Shown here in pieces: positions 7,872 through 16,964 of a stretch of DNA of 64,000 bases. The stretch covers positions 1,418,001 through 1,482,000 of the forward strand of contig NZ_CP024123.1 in assembly GCF_002736105.1 (NCBI RefSeq), written 5' to 3'. Source of the DNA: Solibacillus sp. R5-41. GTDB taxonomy: Bacteria > Bacillota > Bacilli > Bacillales_A > Planococcaceae. Below the pieces are notes generated by a model. The model worked only from the letters and a program-made list of their open reading frames with translations. It was not told the DNA's origin and ran no database searches. Both the position numbers and the translations under genes were made by a program. Each line of letters begins with the position of its first letter. The first letter of the stretch is position 1.

Positions 7872-10049
7872 TCATTCTTTGTTAAATTTAAAAATAACTT
7901 TCTGTTCAATATTGTCCCATACAAGATGAGCATTAAAAGTCTTTTCACCTTTTTTAAATCCTTTAATCAATGAGGTTTCACCATTGGTCAATAGCTTTTT
8001 TACGTTAGCTTGTGTAATAGTATTCCTTAGAATTTTCTTTGAAACTGAGAATTTACAGTTAGCAGTTTTATAATTTGAGCAACCGTAAAAAGTGCCGTGA
8101 TCTATTATTGATCCTGCGCAAAGGATACATTTTCCGATAATCGTCTTTTCTTTTTTATATTTTTTACTATACGGATTATTTGCAGTAATTTTTTCGACCT
8201 CATTTTGATTAAATGACCATTCCTTTTCAAGTTCATTTGCATCTAAAATCAATTTGTCTGCAAGCTTTTTTACTTGTTCCATAAATGCCTGAGGAGAAGC
8301 GTTACCTTCACCAATTTCAGATAGTCTTTGCTCCCATTTGGCTGTCATGGAAGGGGACGTTAAGATGCTTTCACCAAGTGCCTCAATTAATAACATACCC
8401 TTAGTCGTTGCAAAGACTTGGTTTTTCTTAACTTCGATATAGTTTCGATCTTTTAATGTACCAATAATCCCAGCGCGTGTAGCTTCAGTACCTAATCCTT
8501 CCGTTTTTGATAATACCTTTTCTAATTCCATATCCTCCAAATGTTTACCAGCTGTTTTCATTACCGTAATCAAATTACCTTCAGAATAGCGATTTGGTGG
8601 CTGGGTTTCACCTTTTTTTACGTTCGCTTTCGTAACGATACCTTGCTCATTTTCATGTAATAGCGGGAGCAATTCGTCTTTGTCTGTATGTGCGCTATCT
8701 TTAGAATGATGAATAACCATACGCCATCCTTCCTCCATAAGTACCTTCCCTTTAGAGACGAATTCTGCACGTTTATCGACAAGTGAATGAATTGTCGTAT
8801 AAGAAAATATGGCATTGTTGTAATGTGCAGCAATGACTTGTCTAGCGACTAAATCATAAATCTTTTCTTCTTCTGTACTTAACTTCGCTGTGTTTGGTAC
8901 TTGCTCTGTAACGATAATGGCATGGTGATCAGTTACTTTTTTTTCATTCACATACCTTTTATTATTCATAATTGAACGTGTTGGTGATGGAAGTAATCCT
9001 TTATATTTATCGATTTTACTTAAATGCTCTAGTATCGTTGGTAAGTTTTTTGCTTCTTCATTCGTTAAAAATTGTGAATCAGATCTTGGGTATGAAACTA
9101 AGCCTTTTAAATAAAGCTTTTGCAAAATATCTAGCGTCATTTGCGGTGAGAATTTATAGACCTTGTTTGCTGTAGCCTGTAACGTAGATAGATTGAATAA
9201 CAAAGGTGGTGAATATTCCTTTATTTCTTTTTTGATGCTTGTAATTTCTACGTTTTTATTGATGCAAAAATTGGCTGTAGCAATCGCTTGTCGTTCCTCT
9301 AGAAGTCTTGAAATATTATTTTTATGCCATTTGGCTTTTAATATTTTTCCATCAAAATTAAACTCAGCTTCCACTTCCCAAAATGTTTCTGATATAAAAT
9401 TCTTAATTTCATGCTCTCTCTTAACAATTAGTGCAAGTGTAGGTGTTTGTACACGTCCAATTGAAAATACATCTTTCACACCATTTCGTTTGAGGAGTAC
9501 TGTATATAATCTTGATGTGTTAATGCCAATCAGCCAGTCTGCACATGAACGACTTAATGCTTCGAAATAAATATTTCTCGTTTTCTCTTCAGGTAGTAAG
9601 TTTGAAAAACCATTTTTTACAGCATTTTCAGTTAAAGATGATATCCATAAACGCTTCATTGGTTTATTAATAGCGCATACTTTTAAAATGGTACGTATAA
9701 TTAATTCACCTTCACGCCCTGCATCCCCACCAATTATGATTTCTCGAATATCAGGTCTTTTAACTAAACCTTTAATTATATTGAATTGTTTATATTTTGA
9801 TTTTGTAACTTTATATTCGAATCGATCTGGAATAATCGGTAATGTTTCTAATGTCCATTTCTTCCATGCTGGATTATATTCTTCAGGTGCTTTTAATTCA
9901 CATAGATGTCCTATAGCCCATGTGATAAGTGCTCCATCTGGAAAGTATGTGTTTGGCTTAACTTCAAAATAACCAGCTTTTTTAGTAAAAGAAAAGGGGG
10001 CAGCTAACTTAGCTGCTTGGTCAGGTTTTTCTGCAATTACTATTTTCAT
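7872..10049 (-). CDS. topB: DNA topoisomerase III
   Basis: A type IA topoisomerase that relaxes and decatenates DNA through a 5'-phosphotyrosine intermediate. The 725-residue protein is close to B. subtilis TopB in length. It has an N-terminal Toprim domain (MKIVIAEKPDQA; GGDAGREGELI with the acidic metal ligands), the SIGRVQTPTL motif, and the active-site region LVSYPRSDSQFL with the catalytic tyrosine. The C-terminus holds one CxxC...CxxxxxxxC zinc-ribbon-like segment near residue 650. It is monocistronic here, divergent from nothing obvious, with a start preceded by a GGAGACGG site. No frameshift seen. Confidence 0.93.
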   Translation of the reverse strand: MKIVIAEKPDQAAKLAAPFSFTKKAGYFEVKPNTYFPDGALITWAIGHLCELKAPEEYNPAWKKWTLETLPIIPDRFEYKVTKSKYKQFNIIKGLVKRPDIREIIIGGDAGREGELIIRTILKVCAINKPMKRLWISSLTENAVKNGFSNLLPEEKTRNIYFEALSRSCADWLIGINTSRLYTVLLKRNGVKDVFSIGRVQTPTLALIVKREHEIKNFISETFWEVEAEFNFDGKILKAKWHKNNISRLLEERQAIATANFCINKNVEITSIKKEIKEYSPPLLFNLSTLQATANKVYKFSPQMTLDILQKLYLKGLVSYPRSDSQFLTNEEAKNLPTILEHLSKIDKYKGLLPSPTRSIMNNKRYVNEKKVTDHHAIIVTEQVPNTAKLSTEEEKIYDLVARQVIAAHYNNAIFSYTTIHSLVDKRAEFVSKGKVLMEEGWRMVIHHSKDSAHTDKDELLPLLHENEQGIVTKANVKKGETQPPNRYSEGNLITVMKTAGKHLEDMELEKVLSKTEGLGTEATRAGIIGTLKDRNYIEVKKNQVFATTKGMLLIEALGESILTSPSMTAKWEQRLSEIGEGNASPQAFMEQVKKLADKLILDANELEKEWSFNQNEVEKITANNPYSKKYKKEKTIIGKCILCAGSIIDHGTFYGCSNYKTANCKFSVSKKILRNTITQANVKKLLTNGETSLIKGFKKGEKTFNAHLVWDNIEQKVIFKFNKE

Positions 10050-10427
10050 ATAACCGTCTCCTATTAATAATAATTACAACTTCTTGTATAATAATTATAA
10101 AGTAATTTTCAGTATAACGGTTATATTAATAATTAAGTCCATCTATTATGCAATTTTCCATAAAGATTATGAATATGTTGAAAAAACGATTTTGACAAAC
10201 GTAAAAAATTTAGAATAAATCGGTTGGGAAAACGGAGCTTGTGAAAGGCTGGAAAGAGCTATTTACAGGTGATAAGGAGCCGGAAAATAACGAGGATGCA
10301 TTACCTGTAGAGTTCCAGGGCGAAACGGTACCAAAGTAAGGTTGATATCATTGAAGGTACCACAACACCTCCAAAGCCTTATACGGAAGGGCAGTTTTTC
10401 AACACTAGGAATCGATAAGTCCTTCAG
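10050..10427. other. Intergenic with an unrecognised plus-strand ORF tail
   Basis: A plus-strand frame open at 10214-10339 ends in GWKELFTGDKEPENNEDALP and a further 11 residues before TAA. It has no convincing start or ribosome site. Composition is protein-like, so it is probably the 3' remnant of a lost gene. Nothing else is supported here. Confidence 0.3.
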
Positions 10428-10468
10428 CAAAAAAACAAGCGCTCAGTTATATAAAACCGAAGCGCTTG
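10428..10468 (-). terminator. Terminator of the ABC-F/ASCH operon
   Basis: CAAGCGCT and AGCGCTTG form a perfect 8-bp stem. On the minus strand it is followed by a run of seven Ts (plus-strand 10429-10435). It lies 20 bases after the stop of the ASCH gene. Confidence 0.85.
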
Positions 10469-10487
10469 CTCTTTCAACTAACTACAT

Positions 10488-10928
10488 TTATTTTGGATAA
10501 ACTCTTTCAAACCGATCACACACAACGAGCATATCTTCGGTAAATACCATTTCATATTCAGGCAATATTCGTCCAAAGAATGCCATATGTGCTTGTTTCC
10601 ATTCTTCATACGTGCCCACACCTTCTTGTAATGCAAAATCCACCGGCACATCTTTAAAAGGGTAAATTTCACTTGAATAAGTCTTAATGATGGCAACGGG
10701 TTCATCCTGACTATTCAACACGATTTGATAATCACCGACTGCCGGCAATTTATCGCCTTCTATTTCATATAAGGGATAGCTTGAACAGGTGGCACGTTTC
10801 GTCCCGTCTAGCACTAAACTTGCTAACCAATCTGCTTTCTCCCCGAATTGGAATGCTTCTGAATAGCGTGTATTTTGTAAGCCCTCTTTCTCGCAAAAAT
10901 GCTGCCAATAAGCGTCAATATTATTCAT
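10488..10928 (-). CDS. ASCH-domain protein
   Basis: A 146-residue ASCH (ASC-1 homology, PUA-like fold) protein, probably RNA-binding. Visible ASCH features are the N-terminal FGEKADWLASLVLDGTKRAT, the SYPLYEIEGDKLPAVGDY strand-turn and a C-terminal VCDRFERVYP. The start MNNIDAYW at 10928 is chosen because AAAGGGAG precedes it and it overlaps the upstream ABC-F stop as ATGA; a start 11 codons earlier lacks this support. Tight coupling to a ribosome-associated ABC-F protein fits an RNA-linked role, but the substrate is unknown. Confidence 0.85.
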   Translation of the reverse strand: MNNIDAYWQHFCEKEGLQNTRYSEAFQFGEKADWLASLVLDGTKRATCSSYPLYEIEGDKLPAVGDYQIVLNSQDEPVAIIKTYSSEIYPFKDVPVDFALQEGVGTYEEWKQAHMAFFGRILPEYEMVFTEDMLVVCDRFERVYPK

Positions 10929-12538
10929 TTTTGTAACTCCCTTTGTTTTAATTTCGCCCACTCAAATGGACCATTATGCACGGTTAATTGCTGGTTTTCT
11001 AACCAGGCTGTTTTTGTGAACAATTTTTGTAAGAAGTAACGATCATGACTAATTGTCACAATTGTTCCTTCGAAATGTTCAAGTGCTTCCTCTAACGCTT
11101 CTCTCGATTCAATATCTAAATGATTCGTGGGTTCATCTAGTACGAGTACATTGCATTTTTGTATCATTAGCTGTGCTAAACGCAGTCGCATTTTTTCGCC
11201 ACCACTTAGTTGCTCTACTTTTTTAAACACATCGTGGCCGTAAAATAAAAATCGTGCCAGCATGTGCCGTGCATCATATTCTGTCAGTGAAACTTGCTCT
11301 CGAAAGACATCGATAAGTCGCTGCTTACCATCAAACTGGTCAAACTTCTGGGCGAGATAGCCGATTTTTAAATTGCTACCGTGCTTTACTTCTCCATTTA
11401 GTGGCACTATTTCGCTTAATAGTATTTTTAATAATGTGGATTTTCCTGTCCCGTTATTGCCTACAATCGCTAATCGGTCCTGATAATACACCGACAGTTG
11501 CACATCCATGAATAAAAAATCATGGTCAAAACCGTGCGTAATATTTTTTAATGCAAACACTTCTTTCCCAGTTCGATCATCCGCTTTTAATTGTAAATTC
11601 ATTGCTCGCTCTGTTTTTGGCTTCTTCACTAATTCAATTCGCTCCAGCATTTTTTCCATCGCCTTCGCTTTTCGGAATAAATCTGGATTCGGAGGGGAAG
11701 CTTCATTCGCCCATTGACGTAAGCGACGAATTGCCTCCTTTATTTTTTGAATCTTTTTCTGCTGTTCTTGATAAGCTGCGAATTGCTCAGCTAGTTTTGC
11801 TTCTTTTTGCTGAAGATAGTTATCATAGTTGCCTTTACACAACCAAATCTCGCCATCTTCAATTTCTGCCACCTGTTGTACGATTTTATTTAAAAACATA
11901 CGGTCGTGTGAGATGACAACGACAGCACCTTTGAAATAACGCAAATAATCTTCTAACCATTCAATGGCAGCTAAATCTAAATGGTTTGTCGGTTCATCTA
12001 ACAAAAGAATATCTGGTTGCTTTAATAAAATTTGCGCGAGCATCACTTTCGTTTTTTCGCCACCACTTAACTCTTTAAATGGCTGCTCTAATAGTCTCGT
12101 GATTTTTAATCCATTCGCAATCGAGGAAATTTTCGCTTCGATTTCATAACCACCACTAGCCATATATTGCTCCTGTAAATCACCGTACCGAAGAAGAAAT
12201 TTTTCAGACGTTTCCGTAAGCATACGCTGCTCCAAACCCACTAAACGTGCTTTCAAGTCATGTAATTCTGTAAATGCCTCAGACAATACATCAATGACAT
12301 TTACATCCGTGTAGGCAGGAATTTGATGTAAATATCCAATTGTTTTACCCTTTATTTTCACGATACGACCTTGATCTGGCTGCTCAACTCCTGCCAGGAC
12401 TTTAAATAATGTTGTTTTACCACTACCATTGCGACCAACAATCGCAATACGTTCTCCAGTCTTTACTTCAAATGAAAGTTCTTTCAAGATGGTGTTGCCA
12501 CCCATTATCATCGTTATATTTTCTGCTTTTAATTGCAT
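10925..12538 (-). CDS. ABC-F family ATPase, probable ribosomal protection/translation factor
   Basis: A 537-residue soluble protein with two ABC ATPase domains and no membrane segments, the ABC-F layout. Walker A motifs are GRNGSGKTT near residue 36 and GNNGTGKST near 350. Signature motifs are LSGGEKTK and LSGGEKMR, and both halves end in DEPTNHLD. The interdomain linker is charged and helical, with RQWANEASPPNPDLF at its turn; this part reaches toward the ribosomal P site in the family. The start MQLKAENI at 12538 follows GGAGG; the longer frame lacks one. A leader peptide and terminator upstream suggest antibiotic-responsive attenuation, typical of resistance ABC-Fs. I cannot assign the antibiotic class, and a housekeeping role remains possible. 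Confidence 0.88.
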   Translation of the reverse strand: MQLKAENITMIMGGNTILKELSFEVKTGERIAIVGRNGSGKTTLFKVLAGVEQPDQGRIVKIKGKTIGYLHQIPAYTDVNVIDVLSEAFTELHDLKARLVGLEQRMLTETSEKFLLRYGDLQEQYMASGGYEIEAKISSIANGLKITRLLEQPFKELSGGEKTKVMLAQILLKQPDILLLDEPTNHLDLAAIEWLEDYLRYFKGAVVVISHDRMFLNKIVQQVAEIEDGEIWLCKGNYDNYLQQKEAKLAEQFAAYQEQQKKIQKIKEAIRRLRQWANEASPPNPDLFRKAKAMEKMLERIELVKKPKTERAMNLQLKADDRTGKEVFALKNITHGFDHDFLFMDVQLSVYYQDRLAIVGNNGTGKSTLLKILLSEIVPLNGEVKHGSNLKIGYLAQKFDQFDGKQRLIDVFREQVSLTEYDARHMLARFLFYGHDVFKKVEQLSGGEKMRLRLAQLMIQKCNVLVLDEPTNHLDIESREALEEALEHFEGTIVTISHDRYFLQKLFTKTAWLENQQLTVHNGPFEWAKLKQRELQK

Positions 12539-12556
12539 ATATCTACGCCTCCATTG

Positions 12557-12643
12557 CGTAGCTGAAATTGCATACAAAAAAGACCACTCATTAACTGAGC
12601 AGTCTTACACATTTTGTGAAAAGAATGACGTTAATCAGCTACG
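12557..12643 (-). promoter_or_regulatory. Attenuator region with alternative pairings before the ABC-F gene
   Basis: On the minus strand CGTAGCTGA (12643-12635), six bases after the leader-peptide stop, is perfectly complementary to TCAGCTACG (12565-12557), next to the ABC-F ribosome site. The nearby CTGATTAAC can instead pair with GTTAATGAG, part of the terminator hairpin, at 8 of 9 positions. Competing structures of this kind are the hallmark of ribosome-mediated attenuation. Confidence 0.6.
12574..12605 (-). terminator. Attenuator terminator upstream of the ABC-F gene
   Basis: On the minus strand AGACTGCTCA and TGAGTGGTCT form a stem with one mismatch around the loop GTTAA, followed by six Ts. 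It lies about 36 bases before the ABC-F start and 43 bases after the leader-peptide stop. Confidence 0.8.
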
Positions 12644-12648
12644 ATTTA

Positions 12649-12771
12649 TTATTGAATTTGCTTAAAAAAGGGCACACTTATCCCGTTTGGCGCAAAATCA
12701 AAAGTAATGACACGTGCAAAATACATCGCTGTATCTACCTTTACACCCGTCGTCATAGCTAAATTCATCAT
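12649..12771 (-). CDS. Leader peptide of the ABC-F gene
   Basis: A 40-codon ORF starting with ATGATG behind GGGGGTGAGAAGG, a strong ribosome site. The peptide begins MMNLAMTTGVKVDT and contains RVITFDFAPNGISVPFF near its end. Translation stops just before the attenuator pairings. Placement, strong ribosome site and following terminator match leader peptides of antibiotic-inducible genes. Stalling by a drug near the C-terminal half is inferred, not shown. Confidence 0.7.
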   Translation of the reverse strand: MMNLAMTTGVKVDTAMYFARVITFDFAPNGISVPFFKQIQ

Positions 12772-12803
12772 CCTTCTCACCCCCATTCATTTAAACTTTC
12801 TCA

Positions 12804-12832
12804 ATATTACCATATTTCAGTCACAATGAAAA
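12804..12832 (-). promoter_or_regulatory. Promoter of the leader peptide/ABC-F/ASCH operon
   Basis: On the minus strand TTTTCA (12832-12827), a 17-base spacer and TAATAT (12809-12804) lie about 33 bases before the leader peptide start. The -35 box matches the consensus at four of six positions. Confidence 0.5.
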
Positions 12833-12966
12833 GAGGCCTATGGTAATTATTGAATGTACTTAAACCTCGATTAGAGAAAATTTTTACTTACAAATAAAAT
12901 TTTCTTTTCCTTAGCGATAGTATATACTGAATATTATAAAATATAGAAAGGATGTTCGTATATTTA

Positions 12967-13971
12967 ATGCCATCAACTACTTTTCAAAGCGTGATTCATT
13001 CCGTAGAAAATACATATCAAACATTAGATTGCACTGGTGCAGCTCTTGTGATTTTTCATAACAACGAACTCCAACTCGAACAATATTGGGGGAAACATTC
13101 TGCCAAAGAAGATGCTCGTTTTGTGCAACCTGATACAAAGTTTCATATCGCTTCCTGTCGAAAAAGTTATGTGGCATTTGCTGTTGCGTATGCGCTCCAT
13201 CATGGATTCATTCAATCCTTAGATGATGAGATCTTAAACTACCTTCCTTTATCAAAACAAAAGGAATTATATAAAGGAACGACAATTCGCCATCTTGTTA
13301 CGCATTCACACGGTCTTACAGAAAGAAATGGAGAAGTTGAAAGGGAATTTATTGCTGGCATGAGCTGGGCATATCGTGGCTTAAATGTTGAGTTAATTTC
13401 TGAAATAATTCAATTTACAACTAAAAAAACAATTGCTGATATATTAAACGATAAAGTCTTTACACCTTTAAATTTCACTGAGACAAATTGGTATAACACA
13501 TTTGATGATACTTTTGTTGACGTCATTGGAAAAGAGAACAATAGGCATTGGTCTGCTTCCCAAAATCTTGATGGCAGTAAAATGAATATGTATGTTTCAG
13601 CACGTGAACTAGCGAGATGGGGGCTTTTACATCTAAATAATGGCTCGTTAAATGGAAAACAAGTGCTTGATTCAAACATTCTTAAACTTGCTACTACTAT
13701 ACAAAACCCATTCTATTCAAACGTAGATTTACCTGAAAACGGTATTTTTTGGTTTGTGAAAGGAACACAGGCGAAACAATCTGAGATAGGTGCGCTTGTG
13801 CCGAATGGTGCCTATCAAATTTTAGGCTATACGACGGTTACACTATTGATTATTCCTAGTATTAATATCGTAGCTGTACGGGCATTTAATAGCTATGGAA
13901 ATCCCGAGGGCTATGATTATTTGAAGGATGTCAGGGCTTTTGGAGATGCCGTTATGTTAGATTTTAAATAA
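12967..13971 (+). CDS. Serine hydrolase, beta-lactamase/penicillin-binding-like fold
   Basis: A 334-residue member of the class C beta-lactamase-like (Beta-lactamase, PF00144) group. The SxxK nucleophile motif is SCRK in FHIASCRKSYVAFAV near residue 63, followed by LVTHSHGL. The usual YxN motif is poorly conserved; WAYRGLN stands near its position. No signal peptide is apparent, so it is probably cytosolic. MPSTTFQ at 12967 is preferred to an ATG at 12952 because AAAGG directly abuts the earlier ATG. The natural substrate is unknown. Another protein of this fold lies at 32710-33636. Confidence 0.8.
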   Translation: MPSTTFQSVIHSVENTYQTLDCTGAALVIFHNNELQLEQYWGKHSAKEDARFVQPDTKFHIASCRKSYVAFAVAYALHHGFIQSLDDEILNYLPLSKQKELYKGTTIRHLVTHSHGLTERNGEVEREFIAGMSWAYRGLNVELISEIIQFTTKKTIADILNDKVFTPLNFTETNWYNTFDDTFVDVIGKENNRHWSASQNLDGSKMNMYVSARELARWGLLHLNNGSLNGKQVLDSNILKLATTIQNPFYSNVDLPENGIFWFVKGTQAKQSEIGALVPNGAYQILGYTTVTLLIIPSINIVAVRAFNSYGNPEGYDYLKDVRAFGDAVMLDFK

Positions 13972-14015
13972 TTGTTGTAATCAAATAACGTGCTAAGGAG
14001 ATTGGTTAATCTATA

Positions 14016-15482
14016 ATGGAAATAAATTTCAAAAGCTTTTTTAGAGAAGAACTATCAATCGATCAAATTCAAGAAGCCATGGATAGTGGAGAAATAACAT
14101 CAAAAGAATTAGTTATGTATTATTTATATAGAATTGCAAATATTGATCAGAGTGGACCTAAAATTAATTCCATCCTTGAAATAAATTCTGAAGCGATATT
14201 TATAGCAGAAGCACTAGATAACGAAAGAAACTTAAAAGGTTCCAGAGGACCTTTACACGGCATTCCGATTGTATTAAAAGACAATATTGAAACAAATGAT
14301 TCCATGCATACAAGTGCTGGAACACTCGCATTAGAAAACCACTTAGCTTGTCAAGATGCTTTTCTTGTAAAAAAACTTCGTGAAGCAGGTGCTGTTATTT
14401 TAGGTAAGACCAATATGACAGAATTAGCAAATGGTATGTCGAGTGATATGTGGGCAGGTTATAGTGCTAGAGGAGGACAAACATTAAATCCATATGGCGA
14501 TCCTACACTTTTTGTTGGTGGTTCTAGTTCTGGATCCGCAGTGGCAGTTGCCTCGAATTTTTCAGTACTATCTGTAGGTACTGAAACAGATGCCTCAATT
14601 CTTAGTCCTGCTATACAAAATTCGGTAGTGGGGATAAAGCCTACTGTTGGTTTAATCAGCCGCAATGGTATTATCCCTTTTACATACTCTCAAGATACTG
14701 CCGGACCATTTGCGAGAACGGTTAAAGATGCAGCTATTTTATTAGGTGCATTGGTGGGGAAAGATGACAATGACATTGCTACTTCTAAAAGTGAAGGTAA
14801 CTTACAACAAAATTACACAAACGATTTAGATACGAAGGGATTAAACAACGCTAAAATTGGCATATTTAATGATGCATCCAAAGATTATCATGACTCTGGA
14901 GAATATGATGCACAATTATTTCGAAATGCTATTCAAGCTTTAATTGAACAAGGCGCAATGATAATTGAAAACATCAAAATACCTTCATTTCATAGAGAAT
15001 GGAAATGGGACGTTACTTTATGTGAGTTGAAGCATAGTTTAGATAATTACCTTTCTAAATTACCTTCTCATATGCCAGTACATTCAATATCTGAATTGAT
15101 TCAATTCAATCAAAATATTGGCGAAAAAGCATTGAAATATGGGCAAGATAAATTAGAACGTAGAGAAAGTTATTCTAATACATTAAGAAACTCCGAATAT
15201 TTAAACGCAAAATTAGAAGACCTATATTTTTCTCAAGAACAAGGAATTGACTATGTATTGAAGAAGTATGACCTAGATGCAATTGTTTTTCCTTCTTATA
15301 TTGGTTCAACAATTAGTGCTAAAGCAGGCTATCCATCTATAGTAGTACCAGCTGGTTATATGGACAATGGCAGACCATTTGGAATAACTTTTGCAGGCAC
15401 AGCTTTTAGCGAAGGCGACTTAATAAAATTTGCTTTTGCTTTTGAACAAGCAACAAAGCACCGTATTGCTCCAAATTTCTAG
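14016..15482 (+). CDS. Amidase-signature family protein
   Basis: A 488-residue amidase-signature (GatA-like) hydrolase with a Ser-cisSer-Lys triad. The lysine lies in IVLKDNIET near residue 88, the glycine/serine-rich signature is GGSSSGSAVAVAS near 169, and the nucleophile region is GTETDASILSPA. It resembles stand-alone Bacillus amidases rather than GatA, as no gatB or gatC is nearby. The start has AAGGAG 14 bases upstream, a rather long gap. The substrate cannot be deduced. A GNAT gene follows 82 bases later. Confidence 0.88.
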   Translation: MEINFKSFFREELSIDQIQEAMDSGEITSKELVMYYLYRIANIDQSGPKINSILEINSEAIFIAEALDNERNLKGSRGPLHGIPIVLKDNIETNDSMHTSAGTLALENHLACQDAFLVKKLREAGAVILGKTNMTELANGMSSDMWAGYSARGGQTLNPYGDPTLFVGGSSSGSAVAVASNFSVLSVGTETDASILSPAIQNSVVGIKPTVGLISRNGIIPFTYSQDTAGPFARTVKDAAILLGALVGKDDNDIATSKSEGNLQQNYTNDLDTKGLNNAKIGIFNDASKDYHDSGEYDAQLFRNAIQALIEQGAMIIENIKIPSFHREWKWDVTLCELKHSLDNYLSKLPSHMPVHSISELIQFNQNIGEKALKYGQDKLERRESYSNTLRNSEYLNAKLEDLYFSQEQGIDYVLKKYDLDAIVFPSYIGSTISAKAGYPSIVVPAGYMDNGRPFGITFAGTAFSEGDLIKFAFAFEQATKHRIAPNF

Positions 15483-15564
15483 AAAATTTCTTATTTCACA
15501 TTTGATCGTCTTAGTAAAGGCTTTATTAGAAAAGTAAATTTGAATATTACAGGAGGACTATAAA

Positions 15565-16095
15565 ATGAACGTAACAACGGATAGATTAATAATACGTAAA
15601 TTTACTTATGATGATTGGCAAAGTGTACATGAATATACTTCAGATATTAATGTTATGAAATATATACCCGAGGGTGTTCTTACTGAAGAAGCTACAAAAG
15701 AGTTTATAAATAAAAATATGGGTGATAAAGCTGAAAAATTCCCTGTCGTATTGATAGATGAGAATATACTTATTGGGCACATCTATTTTGACAAGTATTT
15801 TGGAGAACATACATACGAGATCGGTTGGGTCTTTAATCCGAAATATTACAATAAAGGATATGCTTCTGAAGCAGCAAAAGCGATTTTACAATTTGGTTTT
15901 GAAAAAATGAAGTTACATAGGATTATAGCAACTTGTCAGCCTCAGAATACTCCATCGTATCGAGTTATGGAGAAGATTGGAATGAGAAAGGAAGGTTATT
16001 TCAAAAAATGTATTCCAAACGGAAATGAGTGGTGGGATGAATATTACTACGCTATTTTAGAAGAAGAATGGAAAACAGATGCAGTAAATACTTAA
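15565..16095 (+). CDS. GNAT N-acetyltransferase (RimJ/RimL-like)
   Basis: A 176-residue GNAT enzyme of the ribosomal-protein-alanine acetyltransferase-like group. Visible are the N-terminal TDRLIIRKFTYDDWQ, the acetyl-CoA-binding segment NPKYYNKGYASEAAKAIL, and ATCQPQNTPSYRVMEKIGM (motif B region). A GGAGGAC site precedes ATG. The acceptor is unknown; small-molecule detoxification is as likely as protein modification. A terminator follows. Confidence 0.88.
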   Translation: MNVTTDRLIIRKFTYDDWQSVHEYTSDINVMKYIPEGVLTEEATKEFINKNMGDKAEKFPVVLIDENILIGHIYFDKYFGEHTYEIGWVFNPKYYNKGYASEAAKAILQFGFEKMKLHRIIATCQPQNTPSYRVMEKIGMRKEGYFKKCIPNGNEWWDEYYYAILEEEWKTDAVNT

Positions 16096-16165
16096 GTAGT
16101 ATCTAGTATACAAAATAAACCAAATAAACCAAATAACGTGTCCAAACAAAAGTTAGATTATAAAT

Positions 16166-16212
16166 AAAAGCCAGCAAACATTGATTTATTAGTGTTTGCT
16201 GGCTTTTATTTA
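16166..16212 (+). terminator. Terminator after the GNAT gene
   Basis: AAAAGCCAGCAAACA and TGTTTGCTGGCTTTT form a 15-bp perfect stem, usable in both directions. Just before it (about 16103-16150) is a degenerate copy of the TATACAAA...AACG.TCCCAAA repeat module. The remaining gap to 16462 shows no gene. Confidence 0.85.
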
Positions 16213-16462
16213 TCAATTTAATTAAATCAATATTTATGCAATACCTTTTATAGTAAGTCATTGTAGCGGCTGAAGCTTATTTTAGTTACAATTTAGCATA
16301 CGCTATTTTTGAATTTAATAATGTACTTTATCGATTAAAATCAGCAGCTTAAACCACTGCACAGTAAAAAAAGTGACAATCTCTTAGAGGTTACATTAAA
16401 AGTAGTGTGTGGCTGAGTAGTGAATAGATGTTGTCATTCAAAAATGAAAACCGGAAGCGAAT

Positions 16463-16798
16463 TTAGTCAGCTGGCCTTGGACCAACTTCTTTACCGGTGT
16501 TTTCTACCGTCATGATTGGGCGAACAGTAATGTCTTTTGTTACTAAAATTTGACAAGATAAACGTAAACAATCATCAAATAATAGATCATCAATTCCATT
16601 ATTCGCAAAGGCATTCTTTTCCTTGTTGGTTACATCTAAGTAATCACCTGCCAAAATCTCAACTCTACAAGTCGTACATTTAGCATTTCCTCCGCAGCGA
16701 TGAAGAATATTAATACCGTTATCTTCCAGTGCTAATACTAACTTTTTCCCTGTCTCTACTTCAAATGTTCCAACATCAAATACACTTACGTTAGGCAT
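16463..16798 (-). CDS. 2Fe-2S ferredoxin
   Basis: A 111-residue plant/adrenodoxin-type ferredoxin. Cluster ligands are visible in CGGNAKCTTC (C-x5-C-x2-C) near residue 35 and the fourth Cys in RLSCQ near 80. It is a small soluble electron carrier; the partner oxidoreductase is not adjacent. The start MPNVSVFD follows GAGGAGGGTC. It is monocistronic. Confidence 0.9.
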   Translation of the reverse strand: MPNVSVFDVGTFEVETGKKLVLALEDNGINILHRCGGNAKCTTCRVEILAGDYLDVTNKEKNAFANNGIDDLLFDDCLRLSCQILVTKDITVRPIMTVENTGKEVGPRPAD

Positions 16799-16964
16799 TT
16801 TATATGACCCTCCTCACAAAACTAAATTATTCCAAATGTTCTTCCGTTCTAGGTATTCTCTGATTTTGCCTACTTAAGACATGAAATGAATAAATATTTC
16901 TTATGTGGACAAACTTTAGGCACATCGAATTATGTTAATTAATAAGCAGGGGAGATGTGTCTTT

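Noticed and set aside
9163-9570. Plus-strand ORF of 135 codons inside topB
   Set aside because: It lies antisense to the conserved topoisomerase III gene, without a ribosome site or recognisable product; a shadow frame.
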